Made by a program: the position numbers and the translations under genes. This document shows positions 43,221 to 50,566 of a DNA stretch of 51,529 bases, one piece after another. Location of the stretch: assembly GCA_019352035.1 (NCBI GenBank), contig JABBNZ010000019.1:1-51529 (forward strand), in the 5' to 3' direction. Each line of letters opens with the position of its first letter. The first letter of the stretch is position 1. Under the pieces are notes generated by a model. The model saw only the letters and a list, made by a program, of their open reading frames with translations. It did not search any database and was not told the DNA's origin. The DNA comes from Pseudomonadota bacterium. Its GTDB lineage: Bacteria; Pseudomonadota; Gammaproteobacteria; Steroidobacterales; Steroidobacteraceae.

Positions 43221-44465
43221 TCAACTCTCCGCGAGCTGCGCCAGCCGGCGCTCCAGGAATCGTCGCTCCGGCTGCGAATGGGTCAGCGCGAGGGCCTGCG
43301 AATAGGCCTCCCGCGCCTGCGCATTCCTGCCGAGCCGCCGGCAGAGGTCCGCCCGCGCCGCATGGGCCAGACGGTAACCCGTGAGCCCCCCTGCCGCGAG
43401 CAACTCATCGACGAGGCTCAGACCTGCCGCCGGGCCGTCGCGCATGGCTACCGCGACCGCGCGGTTGAGCGCGACGATGGGCGTCGGCTCGATGCGCAGC
43501 AGCAGGTCATAGAGGCGGACGATCTCGTTCCAGTCGGTGTCGGCTGCGCTCGGAGCGCGGCAATGCGCCGCACCCAGCGCGGCCTGCAGCGTATAGGGGC
43601 CAGGGCTGCGGGTCGCCAGGGCCCGAGCCACCAGCGCGCAACCCTCCTCGATCTGGGCGCGGCTCCACAGCGAGCGGTCCTGGTCCTCGAGGACGATGAG
43701 CTCACCGGCGGCCGAGGCGCGCGCGGCGCGGCGGGAATCGTGCAGCAGCATCAGCGCCAAAAGGCCGATCGCCTCCGTCTGCGGCAACATCTCGACGAGG
43801 AGCCTCCCCAGGCGGATGGCTTCGCTCGCCAGGTCGAGGCGCATCAGCTCGGCGCCGCTGCTTGCGGTGTAGCCCTCGTTGAACACGAGGTAGATGACCT
43901 TGAGGACGCTCTCGAGCCGCCCGGCCAGGTCCGCCGGCGCAGGGACCTCGTAGGGAATCCGGGCGTCGCGGATCTTCGCCTTGGCGCGCACGATCCGCTG
44001 GGCCAGCGTCGGCACGGGCGTCAGGAAGGCCTGCGCGATCTGCTCCGTGGTGAGGCCGCAGACTTCGCGCAGCGTCAATGCGATCTGCGCATCGGGCGCG
44101 AGAGCAGGGTGGCAACAGGTGAAGATCAGCCGCAGCCGATCGTCGGCAACACCCGGATCGGCCTCGTCCACGGGAGATGTCTCATCGGCGGCGGTGTCAT
44201 GGGTGAGCGGATCGAACGAGTCGAAGCGCGCCTGGCGCCGCAGCTGGTCGATGCTGCGAAAGCGGCCGGCGGACACCAGCCAGGCGCGGGGATTCTCCGG
44301 CACTCCTTGCGCCGGCCACTTCTCGAGCGCGGCGCGGAACGCCTCGTGCAGTGCTTCCTCGGCCCGATCGAAATCGCCGAGCAGCCGGATCAGCGTCGCG
44401 AGCACGGCGCGCGATTCGCTCTGGTAGACGCCCTCGATGCGCTGCTTGAGATCCGCTGCCGGCAT
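43221..44465 (-). CDS. ECF42-type RNA polymerase sigma factor with C-terminal extension
   Basis: A 414-residue sigma factor, twice the usual ECF length. Region 2 (about 12-80, ALHEAFRAALEKWPAQGVPENPRAWLVSAGRFRSIDQLRR), region 4 (about 115-165, LTLREVCGLTTEQIAQAFLTPVPTLAQRIVRAKAKI), then a large DUF6596/TPR-like C-terminal region with FNEGYTAS, LGAAHCRAPSAADTDWNEIVRLYDLLLRIEPTPIVALNRAVAVA. That architecture plus the DGPF gene identify the ECF42 group, where the C-terminal domain is needed for activity. No anti-sigma gene is adjacent. Confidence 0.92.
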   Translation of the reverse strand: MPAADLKQRIEGVYQSESRAVLATLIRLLGDFDRAEEALHEAFRAALEKWPAQGVPENPRAWLVSAGRFRSIDQLRRQARFDSFDPLTHDTAADETSPVDEADPGVADDRLRLIFTCCHPALAPDAQIALTLREVCGLTTEQIAQAFLTPVPTLAQRIVRAKAKIRDARIPYEVPAPADLAGRLESVLKVIYLVFNEGYTASSGAELMRLDLASEAIRLGRLLVEMLPQTEAIGLLALMLLHDSRRAARASAAGELIVLEDQDRSLWSRAQIEEGCALVARALATRSPGPYTLQAALGAAHCRAPSAADTDWNEIVRLYDLLLRIEPTPIVALNRAVAVAMRDGPAAGLSLVDELLAAGGLTGYRLAHAARADLCRRLGRNAQAREAYSQALALTHSQPERRFLERRLAQLAES

Positions 44466-44498
44466 GGCTGGGGAGGTTACATCGCGGCGACGGCCGGG

Positions 44499-45344
44499 TC
44501 AGATCAAGAGGAAGTCGAGCAGCTTCTTCTGCTCAGGGGTCAGCTGATCCCGGGGCGTCAACATCGCCGCCTTGAGCGCCTGCCGACACGGGCGTGACTC
44601 GTCCTCTTCGTACTCCGCCGCCGCCCTGGCGATCAGCTTCTGCACCCTGCCCAGACTCTCCTTGAACTGACCGATGACCTGCTCCGCCGAGACGTGCTGC
44701 GAGGCATCATCCAGCCAGCAGTCATAGTCCGTCGCCACGGTGATGACGCAGTATCCGACCTGAGCCTCCAGCGCCAGGAACGCCTCCGGGACGTTGGTCA
44801 TCCCCACGAGGTCCGCGCCGGCCCCCCGCAGCCAGAAGCTTTCCGCCCGGGTGCCGAGCCGGGGCCCCTCCACGCAGGCGTAAGTCTTGTCGCGATGGAT
44901 CGGCTGCCCGATCGAGTCCGCGACCCGCGCGATGAGCGCTGCCGTGCGGGCACAGGTCGGGTGGGCCGTCGAGACGTGAGCGACCAGGCCCTTACCGAAG
45001 AAGCTCCCTGCCCGCAGCCCCTTGGTGAAGTCCAGATATTGCGACGGCAGCGCCAGGTCTCCGGGGCGGATCTCCTCCCTGAGGCTCCCCACGGCCGAGA
45101 CACCGATGATCGTCCGCACACCCACGCTCTTCAGCGCCCAGATGTTCGCCCTGAAGTTGATCTCGCTCGGCAGCAGGTCGTGGCGCAGGCCGTGCCGCGG
45201 GAGGAACGCGATATCCCGCCCGTCCAGCCGGCCCAGCATGACGGGTCCGGAGGGGCGCCCGAACGGCGTGTCGATGTCCGTCGAGCGAGTGACTTGCAGA
45301 CCCTCCATCCGGTAGAGACCCGTGCCGCCGATGATGCCGATCAT
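44499..45344 (-). CDS. mtnP: S-methyl-5'-thioadenosine (or thioinosine) phosphorylase
   Basis: Purine-nucleoside-phosphorylase family enzyme of 281 residues that splits methylthioadenosine in the methionine salvage pathway. It begins MIGIIGGTGLYRMEGL, with FLPRHG and GSLREEIRPGDLALPSQYLDFT, and the base-recognition part GMTNVPEAFLALE...ATDYDCW. The DYDCW pattern favours adenine recognition as in MTAP; some gammaproteobacterial relatives prefer methylthioinosine, so substrate remains open. ATG 45344 gives the family start; it is divergent from gshA, sharing 45345-45460. Confidence 0.92.
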   Translation of the reverse strand: MIGIIGGTGLYRMEGLQVTRSTDIDTPFGRPSGPVMLGRLDGRDIAFLPRHGLRHDLLPSEINFRANIWALKSVGVRTIIGVSAVGSLREEIRPGDLALPSQYLDFTKGLRAGSFFGKGLVAHVSTAHPTCARTAALIARVADSIGQPIHRDKTYACVEGPRLGTRAESFWLRGAGADLVGMTNVPEAFLALEAQVGYCVITVATDYDCWLDDASQHVSAEQVIGQFKESLGRVQKLIARAAAEYEEDESRPCRQALKAAMLTPRDQLTPEQKKLLDFLLI

Positions 45345-45460
45345 GTCGAATCTCCGTTGCGCGGGCGCCCCGCGAGACGGCAAGATGCCAGATGCGCGGC
45401 CCTTGCGGTAGGCTTGGGGGTTCGTGCCTGGCAAAACGACAAAGGCAAGCAATCCACTCC

Positions 45461-47044
45461 ATGAGCAGCCCCGGTCCCGACATCGCCTTCGAGCGGCGCC
45501 TGTCCGCGCTGGTCAACAGCGGACAGCCCGAGATTCTCCAGGGCGGCCGCAAGGGCCTGGAGAAGGAGTCGCTGCGTGTCACGCCCGAGGGGCGCCTGGC
45601 CGCGACCTCCCATCCCCGTGCGCTCGGCTCGGCACTCACCAGCGAGCACATCACCACGGATTATTCCGAAGCGCTGATCGAGCTCGTCACGCCGACATTC
45701 ACCACCACGTGGGAGCTGCTGCAGTATCTGCTCGACCTGCACCAATTCGTCTACCGCCACATGGGGAACGAGCTCCTGTGGGCGACCAGCATGCCGGGGG
45801 CGATCTCCCGGGACGAGGACATCCCGATCGCGCAGTACGGCCCCTCGCACATCGGCCGCATGAAGAGCGTGTATCGCCGCGGGCTGGGGCTGCGTTACGG
45901 TCGCATGATGCAGGCGATCTCCGGCGTGCATTTCAACTACTCGTTTCCGCTGCCCTTCTGGGAGGCTTACGCCGACGTGCTGAAGTCACGCGCGCGCAAT
46001 GCCGCCTTCGTCTCCGCGCGCTACTTCGATCTGCTGCGCAATTACCGCCGCCACGGCTGGCTGGTGTTGTACCTCTTCGGCACCTCCCCGCTCGTGTGCA
46101 AGTCCTTCCTGAAGGGGCGCGAGCACTCGCTGGCGGATTTCACGGCCGGTACCGCCTACGAGCCGTACGGCACCAGCCTGCGGATGAGCGATATCGGCTA
46201 TCGCAACCGCAATCAGGCGGATCTCACCGTCTCGGTCAACAGTCTCGAGGAGTACGTCCGCGATCTGACTTATGCCATCTCCACGCCGCATCCGCCCTAT
46301 GCGGCGCTCGGCGTCAAGGTGGACGGCGAGTATCGGCAGCTCAATGCCAACATCCTGCAGATCGAGAACGAGTACTACAGCTTCATCCGCCCGAAGCGCG
46401 TCGCCCGCTCCGGGGAGCGGCCGACCAAGGCTTTGATGCGCGCCGGGGTCGAATACGTGGAGGTGCGGGCGCTCGATGTCAGCGCCTTCGACCCGGTGGG
46501 CGTGAATCAGAACAAGCTCCGGTTCCTGGAGGCGTTCGTCGCGCTCTGCCTGCTCAAGGAGAGTCCCCCGATCGCCGCCGAGGAGCAGCACGCCCTCGAC
46601 CAGAACCACCTCACGGTGGCCCGCCGCGGGCGGGAGCCGGGGCTCACTCTGTGGCGGGACGGGCGCAATGTGCCGATGCGGGACTGGGCCCGGGAGCTCA
46701 TCGACTCGCTCACCGGCATCTGCGAGATTCTCGACCGCGGCGATGCCTCGCGGCCGTACTCGGCGGCGCTTGCCGTCCAGGCGGCCAAGCTGGATGACGT
46801 GCGGCTCACGCCGTCGGCGCGGATGATGAAAGAGCTCACCGACACCGGCGAGCCCTTCTTCGACCTGGCCCTGCGCATGTCGGCGGCCCACAAGGCGTAC
46901 TTCCTCGATCTGTACCCGCCGAACGAGGCGCGGCTGCAGGAATTCGCCGCCGAGGCCACGGAATCGCTGGCCCGCCAGCGCTCCATCGAAGCGGCCGACC
47001 AGGGGACCTTCGACGAATTCCTCGCCCGATACTTCAACGACTGA
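45461..47044 (+). CDS. gshA: Glutamate-cysteine ligase, E. coli type
   Basis: First enzyme of glutathione synthesis, joining glutamate gamma-carboxyl to cysteine with ATP. The 527-residue protein belongs to the gammaproteobacterial class: GGRKGLEKESLRVTPEGRLAA near the N-terminus, EHITTDYSEALIELVTP, QAISGVHFNYSFP and YVEVRALDVSAFDPVG. ATG 45461 was chosen as the first one giving the normal N-terminal length. It is followed after 67 bases by an ABC exporter and an ATP-grasp gene in the same direction. Confidence 0.96.
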   Translation: MSSPGPDIAFERRLSALVNSGQPEILQGGRKGLEKESLRVTPEGRLAATSHPRALGSALTSEHITTDYSEALIELVTPTFTTTWELLQYLLDLHQFVYRHMGNELLWATSMPGAISRDEDIPIAQYGPSHIGRMKSVYRRGLGLRYGRMMQAISGVHFNYSFPLPFWEAYADVLKSRARNAAFVSARYFDLLRNYRRHGWLVLYLFGTSPLVCKSFLKGREHSLADFTAGTAYEPYGTSLRMSDIGYRNRNQADLTVSVNSLEEYVRDLTYAISTPHPPYAALGVKVDGEYRQLNANILQIENEYYSFIRPKRVARSGERPTKALMRAGVEYVEVRALDVSAFDPVGVNQNKLRFLEAFVALCLLKESPPIAAEEQHALDQNHLTVARRGREPGLTLWRDGRNVPMRDWARELIDSLTGICEILDRGDASRPYSAALAVQAAKLDDVRLTPSARMMKELTDTGEPFFDLALRMSAAHKAYFLDLYPPNEARLQEFAAEATESLARQRSIEAADQGTFDEFLARYFND

Positions 47045-47111
47045 GGCTCGGCGGGGCCATCTACCGAAATAGGCATTGCGGCCCGCGGCCCGCTGACGGA
47101 TTCTTTCGCCC

Positions 47112-48032
47112 ATGAACGCACTCTCGGTCCGCGGACTGACGAAGACGTACAAGAACGGCGTGCAGGCGCTGAAGGGGATCGACCTGGAGGTCGAGCAGGG
47201 CGATTTTTTCGCGCTGCTCGGGCCCAACGGCGCCGGCAAGACCACCCTGATCGGCATCGTCACCTCGCTCGTCACCAAGAGCGGCGGCGAGGCCGCGGTC
47301 TTCGGCCACGACATCGACCGTGAGCTCGAGGCCGCCAAGGCCTGCATCGGCGTCGTGCCGCAGGAGCTGAACTTCAACATGTTCGAGTCCCCTGAGACCA
47401 TCGTGGTCAATCAGGCGGGCTTCTACGGCATCGCGCGCCCCGAGGCCCGCCGCCGGGCGGAGCGGTACCTGAAGCAGCTGCAGCTCTGGGACAAGCGGGA
47501 CAAGGCGGCCCGCGGCCTCTCCGGAGGCATGAAGCGGCGGCTGATGATCGCCCGCGCGCTCATGCACGAGCCGCGGCTGCTCATCCTCGATGAGCCCACC
47601 GCCGGGGTGGACATCGAGATCCGGCGCTCGATGTGGGAGTTCCTGCGGGAGATCAACCGGCGCGGCACCACCATCATCCTGACGACGCATTACCTCGAAG
47701 AGGCCGAGACCCTCTGCCGCAACATCGCCATCATCGACGGTGGGCGCATCGTCGAGCGGGACCGGATGAGCAGTCTGTTACGGCGGCTGCACACGGAAAC
47801 CTTCGTGCTCAACGCCAACGCGCCGCTCGCCGCTGCGCCTCGGCTGGAGGGCTATCCGGTGCGGCTCATCGATGAGCATACCCTGGAGGTCGAGGTCTCC
47901 AACGAGCAGAACCTCAACGACCTCTTCGGCCGCCTCTCGCAGCTCGGCATCGAGGTGGTGAGCATGCGCAACAAGGTCAACCGTCTGGAGGAGATATTCA
48001 TGCGCCTGGTGGACAAGGGAGTCGCCGCTTGA
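47112..48032 (+). CDS. ABC exporter ATP-binding protein (YadG-like)
   Basis: A 306-residue ABC-2 type ATPase: Walker A GPNGAGKTT (37-45), Q-loop in VVPQELNF, signature LSGGMKRRL, Walker B LLILDEPT and switch His in TTHY. The last 75 residues form the extra C-terminal domain usual for drug/lipid ABC-2 exporters. It overlaps the permease gene by 4 bases (TTGA), forming a two-gene exporter like E. coli YadGH, whose substrate is unknown. Confidence 0.94.
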   Translation: MNALSVRGLTKTYKNGVQALKGIDLEVEQGDFFALLGPNGAGKTTLIGIVTSLVTKSGGEAAVFGHDIDRELEAAKACIGVVPQELNFNMFESPETIVVNQAGFYGIARPEARRRAERYLKQLQLWDKRDKAARGLSGGMKRRLMIARALMHEPRLLILDEPTAGVDIEIRRSMWEFLREINRRGTTIILTTHYLEEAETLCRNIAIIDGGRIVERDRMSSLLRRLHTETFVLNANAPLAAAPRLEGYPVRLIDEHTLEVEVSNEQNLNDLFGRLSQLGIEVVSMRNKVNRLEEIFMRLVDKGVAA

Positions 48033-48841
48033 GCGCGGTAGCCGAGAGCGCCGGGGCGCAGCCGCTGCACCTCGGGCGCGTCCGCTGGATCGGGTTCAGG
48101 ACGATCGTGCTGCGCGAGTACCAGCGGATCATCCGCATCTGGACCCAGACCATCCTGCCCTCGGCGGTGACGCAGGCGCTCTACTTCGCGATCTTCGGCA
48201 GCCTCCTCGGCGGCCGCGTGGGGCCGATGGGCGGCTTCGGCTACATGGAGTACATCGCTCCCGGCCTGATCATGATGGCCGTCAACATCAACTCCTACTC
48301 CAACGTGGTCTCCTCGTTCTACGGCGCGAAATGGGGCAAGCACGTGGAGGAGCTCCTGGTCTCGCCGCTCCCGAGCTGGCTCATCGTGTCCGGCTACGTC
48401 ACCGGCGGCCTCGTGCGGGGGCTGCTCGTCGGCATCGCCGTCACGGGCGTGTCGCTGCTCTTCACGCATCTTCACGTGCGGCATCCGCTGATCATCGTGG
48501 GAGCGGTGGTCCTGACCTCCATGAGCTTCGCCCTGGGGGGCTTCCTCAATGCGCTCTTTGCCAAGAACTTCGATCAGGTCAACATCGTTCCGACGTTCGT
48601 GCTGACGCCGCTCAACTATTTCGGCGGCGTCTTCTATTCGGTGGCGCTGCTGCCGCACTGGGCGCAGGCGATCTCGTATTTCAACCCCATCCTGTACATG
48701 ATCAATGCCTTCCGCTACGGCTTCCTCGGCGTATCGGACGTCAACGTGGCTGTCGCGTTCGGCATCATGGGAGGCGCCGCGGTGGCGCTCTTCGTCGGCG
48801 CCATCGTGCTGATGGAGCGGGGCTACGGAATCAGGGAATGA
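48029..48841 (+). CDS. ABC-2 type exporter permease (YadH-like)
   Basis: A 270-residue membrane protein with about six helices, in the ABC-2 family: GFRTIVLREYQRIIRIW at the N-terminus, GGFGYMEYIAPGLIMMAV, and the conserved end LPHWAQAISYFNPILYMINAFRYGFLG. The TTG start at 48029 overlaps the ATPase gene stop. Together they export an unknown substrate. The ATP-grasp gene begins 22 bases after its stop, suggesting co-transcription. Confidence 0.93.
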   Translation: MSAVAESAGAQPLHLGRVRWIGFRTIVLREYQRIIRIWTQTILPSAVTQALYFAIFGSLLGGRVGPMGGFGYMEYIAPGLIMMAVNINSYSNVVSSFYGAKWGKHVEELLVSPLPSWLIVSGYVTGGLVRGLLVGIAVTGVSLLFTHLHVRHPLIIVGAVVLTSMSFALGGFLNALFAKNFDQVNIVPTFVLTPLNYFGGVFYSVALLPHWAQAISYFNPILYMINAFRYGFLGVSDVNVAVAFGIMGGAAVALFVGAIVLMERGYGIRE

Positions 48842-48863
48842 GCGGCCGAGGGCGGGCCGCGAA

Positions 48864-49763
48864 ATGAGGCCGCGGGTCGCTCTGGTCAGCGCGCGCGCCG
48901 CGCGCCACCTCGATGAGGATCTGGCGCCGCTCCTCGCGGCGCTCCATCAGGCTGGCGCCGATGCCGCCGTGGCCGATTGGGATGACCCGGAGGTCGACTG
49001 GAGAGCCTTTCGCCTCGCACTGCTGCGCTCGACCTGGGACTACACCGAGCGGCTGGCGCAGTTCCTGGCCTGGGCGGATCGGACCTCGAAGCTCACCACC
49101 CTGGTGAATTCGCCGGCCGTCGTCCGCTGGAACACCGACAAGCACTACCTCCGTGACCTGGCCCGGGCCGGCGTGCCCATCGTCTCGACGCGGTTCGTGG
49201 AGCCGGGCGAGGACTCGGCGCAGGCGCTGCAGGGATTTCTGGCGCACGAGTGCGCGGGAGAGTGGGTGGTGAAGCCCGCGGTCGGCGCGGGATCCCGCGA
49301 TGCCGCGCGCTACGCGCGAGGCGACGAGCGGGCGGCCGCCGCGCACATCGAGCGGCTCCTGCAGGCCGGACGCAGCGTCCTGCTGCAGCCCTATCTCGCT
49401 CAGGTGGACCGCCACGGTGAGACCGCGCTCATCTACTTTGGCGGCCGCTTCAGTCACGCGATCCGCAAGGGGCCGCTGCTGCGCCGGGGCGATGCGCCAA
49501 CGGACGCGCTGTTCGCCGAAGAGCACATCACTGCGCGCACGCCTGCCGCCGAGGAGCTGCAGGTCGCGGAACGCGTGTTGGCGGCGTTGCCCTTCGCGAC
49601 GCCGCTGTATGCGCGAGTGGATGAGATCCGCTGCGAGGACGGCAAGCCCGTGCTGCTCGAGCTCGAGCTGACGGAGCCGTCACTCTTTTTCGCGCACGAC
49701 CCGGGCGCCGCGCGGCGGCTCGCCGATCAGTTGTGCTGCCAGTTGCCGCCGCCGTCGCGGTAG
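48864..49763 (+). CDS. ATP-grasp ligase, DcsG/RimK-like
   Basis: A 299-residue ATP-grasp protein. N-terminal pre-ATP-grasp region with VALVSARAARHLDEDLAPLLAALHQAGADAAVADWDD, then LRSTWDYTERLAQFLAWADR, a marker of the DcsG-like group (D-cycloserine pathway ligase relatives), NTDKHYLRDLARAGVPIVST, WVVKPAVGAGSRDAARY and the metal site LLELELTEPSLFF. It probably joins a carboxylate to an amine at ATP cost, but the product is unknown. Its 3' end overlaps the convergent YdbL-like gene by 37 bases. Confidence 0.87.
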   Translation: MRPRVALVSARAARHLDEDLAPLLAALHQAGADAAVADWDDPEVDWRAFRLALLRSTWDYTERLAQFLAWADRTSKLTTLVNSPAVVRWNTDKHYLRDLARAGVPIVSTRFVEPGEDSAQALQGFLAHECAGEWVVKPAVGAGSRDAARYARGDERAAAAHIERLLQAGRSVLLQPYLAQVDRHGETALIYFGGRFSHAIRKGPLLRRGDAPTDALFAEEHITARTPAAEELQVAERVLAALPFATPLYARVDEIRCEDGKPVLLELELTEPSLFFAHDPGAARRLADQLCCQLPPPSR

Positions 49764-50392
49764 TACCAGCCATTCTCGCGCGCGTGCGCCATCCAACGCC
49801 TCGCGAACACGATACGGATGTCGGACGCCCATTCCGGATGGCCGTTCGCCTTGGCGATCTCGCTGTAAAGCAGTGACAGGTCGCGGTTCTGCTGCGCGAC
49901 GAGCTGCAGCAACATCGCGCGCTGGGCCAGCGGTACCGAGTTTGCATCGCGGACGGCGATCTCCCCTTGCGCCGTCGTGCCTACTGCGCCCGAGACGAAG
50001 AAGGGCTTCAGGTGCTGAAAGCGCTGATGCATGGACTCGATGATGGCGCGAATCTGCGGGGTGGAGATGTCGAGGTTGGCCTTCTCCTGCGCCGCGGCGG
50101 TGGGGACCAGGAGCGCGAGCACCCGCCCCGTGGCGGCGAGCAGCACCGAGCTCGCTCCGGCGACCGGGCTGCGGTCCGCGGAGGGCGGCTGCGCGGCCGG
50201 CGCGGTCTGCGGACTCGGTTGCGGATCCTGCGGCGCCGGCGAGCCGGTGCCGCCGGTCACGGCGTCGATGATCTTGTCGGCGGCCTTCTGCGCCTCGGCG
50301 GCGGGGAAGTACACATTGACCGTCACGCAGCCGGCCAGCAGAGCGAAAGCCAGGAGGCTGGTGAGGCTGGTGATGCCCATTGCTCGTTTCAT
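49727..50392 (-). CDS. DUF1318 (YdbL-like) lipoprotein
   Basis: A 221-residue protein with a lipoprotein signal (LLAGC, Cys22) followed by VTVNVYFPAAEAQKAADKIIDAV, a Pro/Gln-rich linker, and a C-terminal DUF1318 domain (about 115-221, ending ENGWYYRDGGGNWQHN) like E. coli YdbL. In E. coli the operon ydbH-ynbE-ydbL makes an envelope-spanning lipid-transport system; here the upstream gene is YdbH-like and no separate ynbE is seen. The N-terminal lipidated strand could take the YnbE role (inference). ATG 50392 gives the signal peptide. Confidence 0.85.
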   Translation of the reverse strand: MKRAMGITSLTSLLAFALLAGCVTVNVYFPAAEAQKAADKIIDAVTGGTGSPAPQDPQPSPQTAPAAQPPSADRSPVAGASSVLLAATGRVLALLVPTAAAQEKANLDISTPQIRAIIESMHQRFQHLKPFFVSGAVGTTAQGEIAVRDANSVPLAQRAMLLQLVAQQNRDLSLLYSEIAKANGHPEWASDIRIVFARRWMAHARENGWYYRDGGGNWQHN

Positions 50393-50417
50393 AGCGCGAT
50401 CTCCGCTTGCGTTCGGT

Positions 50418-50507
50418 ATTACTCCGCCCATCCTGGGCTTCGCCCCCGCTTGCGCGGGGGCCGACACGCGCTCCGCGCCTATCGTTATGAATTGCTCCAG
50501 GCGATTC
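50418..50507 (+). repeat. F2 hairpin repeat, copy d, between ydbH-like and ydbL-like genes
   Basis: Hairpins 50426-50430 with 50434-50438, 50442-50449 with 50454-50461 (8 bp), and 50489-50495 with 50501-50507 around the loop TCCAG, the last needing one G-T wobble. It fills much of the 174-base gap between the two minus-strand genes. Confidence 0.68.
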
Positions 50508-50566
50508 ATTCTGGCATCGGCCGCTGAATCACGCCTTAACCCGGCGCCGACTTTGCGGACCATAAC

